Source of the DNA: Tridacna crocea
Taxonomy: Eukaryota > Mollusca > Bivalvia > Cardiida > Cardiidae
Length of the DNA: 64,000 nucleotides
Assembly: GCA_943736015.1 (NCBI GenBank)
Contig: OX031058.1
Span: 20,733,001-20,797,000, forward strand
Direction of reading: 5' to 3'
Positions 1 through 10,829 of this stretch are shown one piece after another. The notes below the pieces were generated by a model. That model was not told the origin of the DNA and ran no database searches. It saw only the letters and a program-made list of their open reading frames with translations. The first letter of the stretch is position 1, and each line of letters starts with the position of its first letter. The position numbers were made by a program, and so were the translations under genes.

Positions 1-348
1 AAGTATTCATGTTACTAACTGTAATAAAGAGTAGGGGTACTAAGTTTAGCTCTGTCTCATTGGTTTCATGCTTTACAGGGCCTTTTATTGAGACAATTAC
101 AAATTGTAGACCTGTATTGTTTGGTATGGGGCTTTATCTTGTGGACTTCACTAGCATTCAAGTAATTATAGCTTTGCAGTCACAATTGGCATTGCCCAGG
201 TGTCACAACTTTCTCGTAGGAATTTATAGAAAAAAAATTGTATGTCCTCTAGTTTGAAACCAATTGGCCAAATATTGTAATGTTTGGCTTGTAGTGTTTT
301 TACTTATTAGCCAATGGAGTGATACTGGGCCATCATGGCCCTCTTATT
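1..348 (+). repeat. Composite repeat C1, 3' part
   Basis: The right-hand part of a C1 composite element, cut by the window edge. It runs through the family's terminal sequence (tttggtatggggctttatc, then a phrase near tggcttgtagtg) to the 3' cap at about 305-348, where a GGGCC/GGCCC hairpin is followed by CTCTTA. The same order of sequence recurs at 2777-3005 and 47700-47935. The short open frames here are not coding. Confidence 0.7.
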
Positions 349-896
349 AATATAATCTGTCCGTAGACATAAATTTGTTTGACGAAATACTCCTATAGAT
401 TCTCAGGGACTGAACTCAAATTTACATTATGTTCCTATATGTACATGAAGTTGTGCATGTGCAATTTTCATGACTCTGCTGGGATATATTTGCAGAATTA
501 TTTCCCCTTGAATTATGCAATTTTTGGCAAATTTTATCACATTAATTTTCAATTTGTCCTGTATAATACTCGTACAATTTTTAATGTACAAAAGTATGTG
601 AAATATGTGTTTAAAAAGTGTGGAAAAAAGAAAAAACACCCTAATATACCAAAGTGACCACAGTTTCATTACAGCTGCAATTCCATGGAAAAACGTTTTC
701 TGTAAATATTAATGGTAATGTTACCCTTATATCATTCCAACTGTTCAAATTACTGCCCATGTATATTGATAAAGATTTAACCTTTACTCCATAAGGCATT
801 TCTATGGTATCTGTAACTGACCCTAAATAACAGCAAGGATGAAGCCATTTCTTATGTGTATATGACACCTTTTGATAGCATAGAAAACATTTTGAC
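349..896. other. Intron or intergenic DNA, nothing recognised
   Basis: AT-rich unique-looking sequence between two C1 copies. I see no exon with splice sites and no clear terminal repeats. It probably belongs to an upstream intron of the SLC3-like gene. Confidence 0.4.
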
Positions 897-3005
897 AAAA
901 TTTAGTCCCACCCCAAGGGGGTCACAAGTTGTACATGGGCATGGCTTATCTACTTTTACCTAGCCATAATGCCTGGGACTATCAAGTTTTGCATATGGCT
1001 TTATCTTGAGGGCTTCTACCAAGAGGGCCCAAATGATAGTAATTGGGTCAAGTTTGTCACGACAATACAGGGTCACAAGTTTTACATGGGCTTTTGTGGT
1101 GAAAACCCAATAAATTCTCTTGTTACTAGCCGTAATAAGACCTAGGGCTACTAAATTTAGCTGTCTCATGGATCTCATGTTTTACATGGCCTTTAGTATT
1201 GAGGAAACTTTGAAAATCTTCTAGTTTACAACCACATTCTAGACATGTATTACTGTGAAACCATTAATATTCGTTGAGTACTAATTTTCGTTGATTTCGT
1301 GGATAGGCAAGTCCACGAATTCAAGTTCCCGACGAAAGATAGGTCCTTTGCCATCAACTATGTTGGGTTCGGCTTCATTGATCAATAACGAACGTGACGA
1401 CGCCAACGTTAAACTGTACACACTATCGAACAGAAAGTTATTTGCACCTTAGATTATTTGTTCCTATAAAGATTTCGTTGGGACTTAACAATTACCGAGT
1501 AAAAATAGTGATTTTTTCATTGCCTCAACTTCATTTCCTTTTCTGTAACCCCGGGGACGACGGCATAAACACTGTTGAAAAATTACCTACACGCGTAGAG
1601 TCAAGTAATCCATGTTTATCTTTTACTGTTGCATGTCGGCTGCGAGGATTTATTTTTGCAAACAGCCAAAATAATTTTCTGCCGACCACAAAAAAAATGT
1701 GACACGACTGCCCAGGTGTTTATGAAACAGCCATTTCTAAACGCAATGTGACCATAGATTTCGTGGGGTAAAACAGTCGTAAATTAGTACAACAAACGTT
1801 TGTTTTACAACCCTCTTGCTCGAATGATCTACACGTTACGTCATAGATCTACCCCAAATCAAAATTTTACTGCAAACGCGTGTGTACCTGCGACAAGCAT
1901 AAAATCATGTTGACGGGCGGCTTGTTTCATATTTGGGTCGTTCTAATATTGAACTTGGTGATGACAAGATGGCGGATTCCAACATGTTTGACGATGTCAG
2001 ACTAAACAGAACTTGCCGTCTGATCGTCGATCTATCCCACCCAGTTGAACAATGGCTTAGCTCGTATTAGAAAGCAACTTTTGGAAGTCGCGTAAGATTG
2101 AATGGAAGCCAAAACTTAGGTCTCCTACAGTTTTGACCCTTCATGCTTGTTCTAAATATAGATCTAGATGCAAATTTGTCGGAGTTTACACTTACTATTT
2201 CGGACACACTTTTGGAGAACAAGGTAAAATGTATCATTTCAGTAATCATAAACGGCTCGAGCTCTAAACAAAATATCTCTTTTTGTCACAATATATCGGC
2301 GAATATGCGGTTAGCAGTCTTGTTTTCCTAAGTGACCCAGACATGTGGGAAGGGTAGCTTCGGAAGTCAGCAGTTTCAAAGCGGACAATTCTGAAAACGT
2401 CGTCGTATCTTTTACGGCGTAAAATCTGACTGTAAACTGTGACTACAGAATTAAATAATAACCGTGTAAATTGTAAATAATTACGCATGTCTTAATTGAT
2501 AGACTTGAGACCGGCGATCATATTATCAGATAAGTGTCATAAACTTTACGCCCTTTACACTCGATACGATACCTGTATACTTGTTAACGATCGAGTCCCG
2601 TCTTATGTTATCGTTTTTTCACACACTATTAGTGGACAGTTTAGAGTTTTTTTTTTTTACTAAAAAAAAAATTTCTTTTGGAAATGGAAAATCAACGAAT
2701 TTACGGTCCAACGAAAATGCCGAATTTGAAAAATCCACGAAATTTCATACCAACGAAATTATATGAATCCACAGTATTTGGTATGGACCTTTATCTTGTG
2801 GACCTCCACTAGAATTCAGGTGATTATAGCCTTTTGGTTAAAAATGGCTTTGCCTGGGGGTCAAACTTTTCATGTAGAAATTTTATAGAAAAAACTTTGT
2901 ATGTCTTAAAGTTTGAAACAAATAAGTATTGTAATTTTTGGCTTGTAGTGTTACTATTTATTTGTCAGTGGAGCAATACAGGGCCATCATGGCCGTCTTG
3001 TTTTT
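897..3005 (+). repeat. Composite repeat C1, split by a TA element
   Basis: C1 sequence at 897-1250 resumes at 2777 in register with other copies and ends in the 3' cap at about 2960-3005 (gtggagcaatacagggcc, then a GGCC hairpin and CTTG with a T run). The interruption is the 1.5-kb element 1251-2776. Comparison with 47730-47760 shows that the host sequence continues across the insertion. Confidence 0.7.
1251..2776. mobile_element. TA-inserting element with CTGTG ends, 1.5 kb
   Basis: Ends are TACTGTGAAA at 1251 and its inverted match ending ACAGTA at 2776. Subterminal TTCGTTG and TTTCGTGGAT motifs are inverted between the two ends. The host C1 sequence reads ctgtattatttagtatg in the uninterrupted copy near 47735, so the insertion duplicated TA, as Tc1/mariner-class elements do. 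The longest internal frames (102 and 60 aa) do not resemble a transposase, so it is probably non-autonomous. Confidence 0.65.
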
Positions 3006-3645
3006 ATTTTCTTACTCTTTTTAATAAGAATCAAAGTATGATCACTGTTGGGTGCAAATGTTGAGTATTATAGTTGACTTTGGTGGCACTGGTTGTCCAT
3101 ACATCAATGCTTAACTTTAAAAGAATACGCAAATATTTAATCAAATGCCCTGTCTATCAGTTTTAACAAGGCTGGTGCCAGGTGTCAACGTACAGTTGTC
3201 AACCTACAATTGTCATAGGTAACAAGTCTATCATCACCTTCTGGCAACATGTCACTGATTAATAGGTGCAGCAGGCAGTTGATACCTCACTGATAATTGA
3301 GACTAGGTTAGGGACATTTTTTCGGATCAAAGTGGTCCACTTTCACCTTAAACCAGTCTACTGTGATTCCTGTTTAGTCTACAATACAGAAAAAGATTTG
3401 AGCCACAACTTGTGCCACTTTGCATGTTTTTGGGGTCACTTTAATTTTCTCTTTTATAGCAAATGGCTGAAGTTGTGAATGGCAGCTCAGGTCCTTCATG
3501 TTTCAATAAATGTTTGGCCAAAGAAGAAAATGTTAATTGCAATGAATTCCCACTTTTGCTACCATAGTATCAAATTTGTTTTGCATGAACTAGAGTGTTA
3601 TATGCCACTAATAATTGTAGTAAGCTTGAATGGTGCTTGTTTCAG
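3006..3645. other. Intron upstream of the first visible SLC3 exon
   Basis: No repeat ends and no convincing exon. The sequence runs into a splice acceptor ending tgtttcag at 3645. Confidence 0.4.
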
Positions 3646-3831
3646 GTTGGCAACGAAAAGACGACTAGGTTTGGTACCCGCGTGTCTGATGCTGGCTTGC
3701 AGAAGGTTTATCAGGTGTTACATTTTCTCATGCCTGGAACTCCCATTGTGTACTATGGAGATGAAATTGCAATGGTGAATGGTGTCGTACTAAAATCACA
3801 GGAAGTAGATCCTGCTGTTAAATATGGACAG
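3646..3831 (+). CDS. SLC3 heavy-chain-like protein (rBAT/4F2hc type), internal exon
   Basis: A 62-codon exon, phase 0 at both ends, bounded by tgtttcag and GTAAGT. It encodes part of a glycoside-hydrolase-13 (alpha-amylase) fold: VGNEKTTRFGTRV, then LMPGTPIVYYGDEIAM, the well-known strand-8 region. In active alpha-glucosidases the first motif reads N-H-D; here it is N-E-K, so the catalytic histidine and aspartate are missing. This loss, and the match to vertebrate rBAT, points to an SLC3 heavy chain: a type II membrane glycoprotein that carries a light-chain (SLC7) amino-acid transporter to the plasma membrane. Earlier exons with the cytoplasmic tail and membrane helix lie left of the window. 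A divergent inactive alpha-glucosidase is the alternative. Confidence 0.85.
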
Positions 3832-4084
3832 GTAAGTAGATAAGAGCTTGCTGTTATGCTTCATTTACATATCCTTTACAACAACTTCTTAACATTCTTT
3901 TCTTTGGACCACACTCTACTTGTTGATTATGGCTTTTCCTGTCCCATCCCTTCTATCTCCCAATGGAGTTTGTCTATGCTCCACAACCAAGGATGGTATT
4001 CTTAGATGGCGTTAGTCATGGCAGTTAATTACGATTTTTATCTCCTCCTTCAAATGGGTCTGTTACATGCCACCCTTTTTCCCA

Positions 4085-4870
4085 AAATCACACTTGAAAG
4101 TCTGAGACACATTTGCCTATGGGGTCATGTAGGGTTAAAAACTAGGTCACTAGGTTAGATCTTAGAAAAATCATGTGTGTGCTCTAGAAGCCATGTTTTC
4201 AGTCCAAAACTCTTGAAAGTTGGTCAGAGTATGTGTCTTGATGTCTTGGATGAGTTTGAAAGTGGGTCATGTTTGGTCAAGAGTTAGGTCACTAGGTCTC
4301 ATCTTTGAAAAACTCTGTGTATGCTGTAGATGCCACAATATCAGTTCATTATCCATGAAACTTGCTCAGAATGTGTGTTTTGATAATGTCTGGTTTGAAA
4401 AAGGGTCAGATCAGGTCAAAAAACTAGGTTACCAGGTCAATTCTTACATAAATCATGTGTGTCTTCTAGACGCAACTTTTTCATGAAAGGTTGCCAAAAT
4501 ACTTATCTTAATTTCATCCAAGAGGACTTTGAAAATGGGTCCTGTTGGTTAAAAAATCACCGGGACCAATCATTGAACAAGCTTGTATACTTTAGAGGCC
4601 ACATTTTCAGTCAAACACTCATGAAACTTGGTCAGAATATTTGGCTTGAAAACATCTTTGATAAGATAAACAATAGGTTATGTCAGTTTAATAATAGGTC
4701 ACCATGACAAATCTTGGAAAAATTAAGTACACAATATATTATAGTTCAATACTCATCAAACTTAGTCAAGATATTTGTCTTGATGACATCTTGAATGAGT
4801 CTAGAAAAAGCTTGTGGATGCACGAGAGGCCAAATTTGTCATTCAATAGTTATAAGTGTGTTAGAATTTT
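4085..4870 (+). repeat. Composite repeat C4, tandem core only
   Basis: About five diverged tandem units of 120-145 bp in an SLC3 intron, with recurring phrases such as 'aggtcactaggtc', 'gaaacttggtcagaatat' and 'agaggccacattttcag'. Same core as 31679-32832, in opposite orientation, but neither end of the element can be recognised. Confidence 0.6.
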
Positions 4871-5357
4871 GTCAGTATATCTCCAAAGAGATTGAAACTG
4901 AGGCTTGTTTTTGTCAAAAATAAGGTAAGCAACTTCAGGGCTGTCATAGACCTCTTGTTGAGAATGTCTCTTTATAGTCAGATTGTTAAAAGTATTCATA
5001 AGCATGTAAAAATGTTGCATCAAAGAGCAAACGCAAAAAGCAAGTAAAACAGAAAAGCAGACCGGCATCCAACATTTCAATGGAAATGCTTGGCTGTGGC
5101 AGGTGTATCTACACCAAGCTCTTCAACCTTTTGCAATCATGAAAGTGAGATGTTAAAGCTAAGCATAACAGATGTCAAGCTTTAAGACTTGTAGAGGTGG
5201 GAATTTTATATGATTCGTGAGGTCTCTAACATGGTTTAGAATAATAGGAAAGGTGATAAAATGGCAAAACTCTTGTTCTAGCATTATAATAACTTGGGAT
5301 AATGATTTTCTGAAAGGAAAAGCAAGTTATTTTATCTTTTTCGTGCTTCTATTTCAG
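4871..5357. other. SLC3 intron remainder
   Basis: A short minus-strand frame (about 4850-5080) has some coding flavour but lacks splice support and family likeness. The intron ends at tatttcag 5357. Confidence 0.35.
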
Positions 5358-5480
5358 CCTAGCTGTGACCCATTTAGGACACCAATGTTATGGAACAACG
5401 ATGAAAATGCTGGGTTCTGTGCGAAAAATGTAACCCCATGGTTGCCTGTCAATGCTGACTACAGCAGGGATAATGTCCAG
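5358..5480 (+). CDS. SLC3 heavy-chain-like protein, next exon
   Basis: A 41-codon phase-0 exon between tatttcag and GTAAGT. It encodes PSCDPFRTPMLWNNDENAGF, then an N-V-T sequon and WLPVNADYSRDNVQ. The segment R-T-P-M-L-W-N followed by N-A-G-F and W-L-P-V-N-A-D-Y matches the stretch of rBAT and GH13 alpha-glucosidases that follows the YYGDEI motif, so order and spacing agree with one continuous gene. The reading frame joins the neighbouring exons without adjustment. Confidence 0.85.
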
Positions 5481-5728
5481 GTAAGTGTATACTCTACCAG
5501 GGTTTTCTGAATTTGAGACACATAACTATTTGCTGCTATGGTAATCAAACTTGTATCTTCCTGATGGTGTAAACAAAGATCAGCCCGCACATGCATAACT
5601 AATTGACTAAAGGCACAATTATTTCACAGTTATGTGAAAATTGACATCTTGAACCCTTTCTTGAATTTGTACGAGAGTAAACTTTATTAGTTGTACGGTC
5701 AGCTGGTTAATCATGTCGCCCCGAGCCA

Positions 5729-6901
5729 TAGGGCTCCATATTGGTCAGTTTGATCGATACGATATTTGTATCGATACAAAATGATCGATATTCGATATAT
5801 CATATGATATTTCAATTTTCAATAAAAGACAGAAAAAAATGCGAAAATTGTTCTTTTTTCAGCATACCTGAAAAACAAAATACCGCAAATTTAACACTTC
5901 TAGATTGTATTGAAATTTCATAATTATGTAGGCCTAAATTAATATGAATTCAAACTAGATCTACATTTACTACACATAAAAAAGCTGAAAAGACAGTCTA
6001 AGAGGACTCTGATCGGACAATGTCAAGGAGACATTTTGTTGTGTCATGGGTTTCCGTGTTTTTTTTTGTTTTTTTTTCACCGAACAATTTTTCATGCGTG
6101 TTAATTTCTGGATAGGTATGTTCGCATGATTCGACATAGATTTCTCAATAAGGATTAGAACTAGCATCAAAACTTGTTATTTTACTCACGATAAACAGAT
6201 AATGGCCTTTTTTGTCCATGTTTTTTCTTACGTGAGGTCTCGCGTGTGATTAACATTTGTTATGCAAATTTCAAGTCAATAAAATGATTTACACAATAAT
6301 TTACACGAGTCGGAACACTGATTTCAGATAATCTAATGGAAAAACAGATTTGATTTTCGAGCCACATTTTTCGGCAATATTAAAAGATCGACCAAATAAA
6401 ATCTTAGGAAGGTTGAAAGGTCACGGCTTCAATTATTTCCATCGCTACCTCTCGATCACATCACGAGATGTTCATTACCTTTCTTTAATCAACTATATTG
6501 ACCAATTATCAGCGTAAATTTGTCTGCAATCTTCTGATTGATGCATAATTTGCAGATTTCAAACAACATGACGGGGGAACGAGAATAGGGGTATTAGCTA
6601 ATTGTCATCCATTGTGTAACGGATACAGGGCGAGTAATAAAGAATGACGCATTTCGATTGGTTGTAAGTTTCCCAGGTAGCCACACCTACCTCTACGACT
6701 ACTCAACTTTAGAGATTACCTAAAGTAAACTCGTAATGAATTTCGCCGTTCAAAACAACTAAACTGGGTATTTATATGCTTTACTTTTATTTTCTTTTGA
6801 TGATCGATATTTTGTTCGATACAGAAACGTTCGATCCGATATATCTATCGAACGTAAAATACCGGTTTTCGATATATATCGAGTACCGGTACGGAGCCCT
6901 A
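5729..6901. mobile_element. hAT-type element with 8-bp target duplication
   Basis: Starts TAGGGCTCC at 5729 and ends GGAGCCCTA at 6901, flanked on both sides by the exact 8-mer CCGAGCCA (5721-5728 and 6902-6909). An 8-bp duplication with TAGGG-type short ends is the signature of hAT transposons. Both subterminal zones are rich in CGATA/TATCG motifs, possible transposase-binding repeats. No transposase-like frame is present in the 1173 bp, so it is non-autonomous. It lies in the SLC3 intron between the exons ending 5480 and starting 9803. Confidence 0.85.
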
Positions 6902-6909
6902 CCGAGCCA

Positions 6910-7592
6910 GAGGCGAGGTGGCGACATGATTCACCACAGCATTGAACAAGTTTCCAAGTCCCCTGCCACCTGACTGTACAACAAATTTATTATACTGCAA
7001 AGTTTTACCCTTTTAAAGCACGTTAAGCGAAATTTTCGTTTTATAATTTCACGTAACGAGTATGCTGACGCGATAGAAATTCCCTTCTGTATGCCCCAAT
7101 TTAATGAAAATTGACGTCACTGGAAACTGACGTCACTAAAACGTGCAGTTTGGTGCATAAATGTGCTGTGTGGTGATGGATCGACAACGCCATTTTGAAT
7201 GATGTATTGCACATGTAGTGATGTTTACAGGGCACTCAAAAGGGAAACTGGTTTTACGTGGTTTTTGCCAGGGAACATGATGTTCCTGGCATGTTATCCA
7301 ATCAGATCACGAGAAATTTCTTTGCAGTATAATAATAATGTTCCTATCAGTGAATTACTGGCATTTCATCATGAATATGACTTGTCAATTTCTTCAACCA
7401 CATCACACCCCATTCTAGTGACAGATTTTGAATATGACACATCAGAAATTGATTATCCTCTTACAAGTTGACAAAACTCAAGGCAAGTCCAAATTGAAAG
7501 CTTTTAGTCAACTCTCAATTATGGATCTAGAAACAAGATTTATCTTTAAAGAGATAGACATTGTTGTAAGCCTAATTAAGTGGCAGAAATTC
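6910..7592. other. SLC3 intron with paired CRE-like sites
   Basis: Two perfect TGACGTCA sequences occur at 7112-7119 and 7128-7135, 16 bp apart. A 90-codon open frame from 7199 shows no family likeness and no splice sites. Nothing else is recognised. Confidence 0.35.
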
Positions 7593-7805
7593 TTAACATT
7601 TTACCATACAAACTTGACTTTTAATGACAAAAAAAAAAAAAGCTTGTTGAAAACATTGTGAAAAAATGCTGATAACCAGCTTTTCCCACAATATTTTCTT
7701 CTCTCTCATGAACAAATTTCTGTTTTTGATTCACTTTTACTTTGTTGTCTGCAAAGACTCTCAAATTGAAAATGTTTAAAACTTTTTCGTTTGGAAAAAG
7801 AGTTA
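7593..7805 (+). mobile_element. Family P MITE (TTAA palindrome), diverged
   Basis: Starts TTAACATTTTACCATACAAA and ends near gaaaaagagtta. The palindromic centre is shortened (aaaatgctgataaccagctttt), with the family right arm (gtcgtctgcaaa-like) behind it. First recognisable copy in the window. Confidence 0.7.
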
Positions 7806-8694
7806 GTTTCAGCTTAGTGTGTCAATATCCCGGTCACATATTCACGAAAGACCGCCATGAAAGGGCTACAGATTCGTTCCTGCATCGTCCGTGACAGCTC
7901 GTACTAATCAGTAGCTCTCCGTATTGTAACCAGAATCATTCATAGTAATCCTTGTATATCCGTAGCGGTCCTTGACAATTATTTAACATGCACAAAAATT
8001 TGTTACGGTTCAAACGATCGAAGCATATCTGTACTAGACCGTACTGATACGTTCTGTTCCGCATTAAAATCATATTGATCCCTACTTATCCATAGACCCA
8101 AAGTTTTTTCAGGATTTGATACGGAGAACTATGTATAACCATGTTTACACTACATATTAGTTATGGTTATGAAACAGATTTGTCAAGGAAAGTCACGATC
8201 TTAATACATCATACTACCGAGAGGCGGGGATTCGCATAGTCTTTTAAAGTTTACTACGTTGCAATACAACACAGTACGGAATTGTAGGGTCCACTACTTT
8301 TTTGGTAGGATAATTCATAATCATGAACTTCAATAAGGGTATAAATACTCTGTCTTTGTAGAATACAATGCATTTGCGCTTTGTTGTTGAGTTCACAATA
8401 ATGAACAGTCAACAATGTCCCATTGATGTTTGCAATAAATTGGCTGAAATTTGGATATTGATATGGCACAAAATGTCAAGGCACTGGTTCAGTAGCTTGA
8501 TGACATTTACAGACGTAATAACTATATTTTCATTGTACTGTTAGTAATATCTGTACATTTAAGGTCACATTTTTTACAAAACATTGTACGAAAAGGAATA
8601 AACATCAGCCTTAGAATGTGACATTCTATCCAAACAACATTGCTAAAGATGCAAGAAGTAAAAAGATCAAATAATAAGAGTACTTTAAACTGTC

Positions 8695-8935
8695 ACCATT
8701 TCCAGTGGTTAAGGCAACTGCCAATGCAACAGGTCAGAGGTTCCGGTCCCGCCAGGAGCTTGTTCTGATATGGCTTGTTGATGAACCGCCAGCAGGTTAA
8801 ATGTATGGTTAGTGGTTGCCTGCCTGGTGCCAGGTATTAAGGATAGGGATCGTGTGAAAAGATGCTCAGAGAATGAGGTGTCTTAACCCAGGAGGCTGGC
8901 CTTTTCAACATGGGTGATACTAATTATAATAAACA
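8695..8935 (+). mobile_element. tRNA-derived SINE
   Basis: The head carries an A-box-like ccagtggttaaggcaactg near 8703 and a B-box-like GGTTCCGGTCCC near 8740, spaced like a polymerase III promoter. A ~180-bp body and an A-rich ataataaacaag tail follow. The head does not fold into a clean tRNA, so it is a SINE rather than a tRNA gene. Confidence 0.5.
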
Positions 8936-9040
8936 AGCACTTTACTTTTAAAACAAATTCACCCACCATAATCAGTGTATCTGTAAAATAAACAGCAGAT
9001 TTTATGAACAGAATAGAAACGTTATTGATCAATATTTTCA

Positions 9041-9264
9041 TTGAACCCTTTCCCATTCAACCCATTCTTTTTATGGGTCTTCAACAGAAAACCCCAGAAA
9101 ACATCGAAGGAAACAGAAAAAATGCTCAAGATGGGCAATTTTTCCATTTCCCACAATATTTTCTACCTTGTTGTATAACTGAAGCTCATTTGTACCAAAT
9201 TTACAATTGTTGCAGATGCTTTCAATTTCATGGAGGCCAAAATTTGTCAACTGGAGATGGGTTA
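9041..9264 (+). mobile_element. Family P MITE, old and diverged
   Basis: Family order is kept (ccctttcccattcaacccat, gaaaacatcgaagga, tttcccacaatattttctacc, gcagatgctttcaattt, ccaaaatttgtcaa), but many bases have changed and the TTAA ends are lost. Confidence 0.6.
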
Positions 9265-9802
9265 TTGATTATGATAATCAGGTAATAAAAGAGGACATGT
9301 GGACTAGAAATTGGCTTTTATGAAGACCCCTCCATGGCCAGTATGAGGCTCTCATGGCTGAACTTGTGGCATTTTGAAAGTGAGCAAGCTAGAGGTTGTG
9401 ATCGGAATGCTAAATCGTGGTATGTCCGTATCGATCTGTGGCGATTCTTCGTACTAATCCTTACTTGTACCAAAGCAAATCGTAGTGTATCTGTACTACA
9501 ATTATCCCGATTCATGTCGCCCCGTATTAAACCGTGTCCCACCGTAACAATCTGCATCTCTCCTGGAGCTTTTGCCAATGTTGTGGCGGTAGACTCATCG
9601 AACTCTGTACTCAAACGGTTGTGTATCCGTATTGGAACCGTAGCAGACCATGGAATTTGACATTTCCGTGGTCATCCATGAGTGATTAGACCGTAGCTCT
9701 TCCATGGCGGTCTTCTGTGAATATGTAACCGGGGTTTTACTTTCACTGAAATGGTGGGCACAGAAGGTTGAAATATCAAAATCATTTTCCTTTCATTTTC
9801 AG

Positions 9803-10129
9803 TTCAATAGTGCACATTTGAATGGGTTCACCATTCTTGAGTCCTTCAAGGCACTGGCTAAGCTGCGTGAGAAAGAATCCTTCCAGTGGGGTGCCATCAA
9901 CATCAATGTTGATGGAGATATCATGTACTTCACCAGAAAAGCTGAGGGTTTCCCAGGATTCCTGGTGGCTGTCAATCGTGGGGGGGCTGCCTCCTACAGC
10001 TTCGCATCCGTTGCTGACATGATGACCCTGGTGTACAACTCAGAAAACACAAATGTGGAGGAGCAGTTCAGTATGAAAGATAAACAACTTGCTTTCAAAG
10101 AGGGACAGATTTATGTGTTTCAGTACTGA
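9803..10129 (+). CDS. SLC3 heavy-chain-like protein, last coding exon
   Basis: A phase-0 exon starts after cattttcag and runs 108 codons to TGA at 10127-10129. It begins FNSAHLNGFTILESFKALAK, then carries L-R-E-K-E-S-F-Q-W-G, and a beta-sheet domain with FLVAVNRGG. This is the short helix plus C-terminal all-beta subdomain that ends GH13 proteins and SLC3 ectodomains (compare the FIVVLNFGE strand of rBAT). It ends IYVFQY, without the cysteine-bearing C-terminal tail of vertebrate rBAT. The intron before it is 4.3 kb and holds a hAT element, two MITEs, a SINE and a 1.9-kb element. Confidence 0.85.
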   Translation, partial: FNSAHLNGFTILESFKALAKLREKESFQWGAININVDGDIMYFTRKAEGFPGFLVAVNRGGAASYSFASVADMMTLVYNSENTNVEEQFSMKDKQLAFKEGQIYVFQY

Positions 10130-10829
10130 TAAATTGAGGCTTTTATTCACCAGCAATTCTGCCCACTGATCTTATTTATCAGTGGGCTATTCAAACTTTT
10201 TCTTTTAACAACATAAAATTTACAATGATACTTAACAATGATTCACCATTGAATTAATTAATGAAATATCTAGCAAACCAGCAGCAAGTAAGAAATGCAA
10301 ATGTACCGAATATATAACTGTTATATTTCCTTGATGAACCAACTAGTTTCTTTTCAAAGGCCTTCTTCCGTGGAATGTTAAAACCCTGGATAGGGTGGTA
10401 AAGGACAAATTCCAAGTCTAATAGTCTCACTGATAGATGGTTTCTGCCTTTGCCTATTAAGAGAAATGTCATGGATATTAGAAGTAAATTCAGAATTGAT
10501 GGTGAATGAATCCTATGGACATCAAATCTGCATTGCTATTTCATGATGTTGAATTCGAAACATGTCCAAAGCCCTAATTTGAAATTTTGTTCCCAAGTTC
10601 TATTCCATCCTGACCAAAAAGCAATTTTTTGTTACGGACTAAACTATCATTATTGACAACACTAATTCTAGAAGTTACATGTCTTTCTTGAATTACACAT
10701 TACAAATCGGTAAAATTCTTTGCAGCTTAATAATCAAAACTATTGAGCTCCAGTAGTCAATTGTTAGTGGGTTTATGTCATGGTAATCTAGTTGTCCAGT
10801 GTTTGTCTGTTTCACCCTAGTGTTACCTT
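10130..10829 (+). other. SLC3 3' untranslated and intergenic region
   Basis: A perfect 10-bp stem with a 7-nt loop lies at 10161-10187, 32 nt after the stop codon. No clear AATAAA follows closely, so the transcript end cannot be placed. Confidence 0.45.

Larger units (their letters stand above)
7829..9733. mobile_element. 1.9-kb element with CCCGG terminal inverted repeats
   Basis: The left end CCCGGTCACATATTCACGAA at 7829 is inverted at 9700-9733 (GTGAATATGTAACCGGG). The match continues inward through a shared GACCGCCATG and an AGCTAC-like stretch for about 50 bp. Sub-terminal regions on both sides carry tccgta/cgtactaat words. No transposase frame is visible. It contains a SINE (8695-8935) and a diverged family P MITE (9041-9264), so it predates both. 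No target duplication could be read. Confidence 0.55.

Noticed and set aside
4850..5080. 76-codon minus-strand frame with a hydrophobic start
   Set aside because: No splice support, inside an intron and partly in a composite repeat.
8695..8760. tRNA gene
   Set aside because: A- and B-box-like motifs are present but no full cloverleaf, and a SINE body follows.
9334..9660. Overlapping open frames of ~100 codons on both strands
   Set aside because: They lie in the repetitive subterminal zone of the 7829-9733 element and have no protein likeness.
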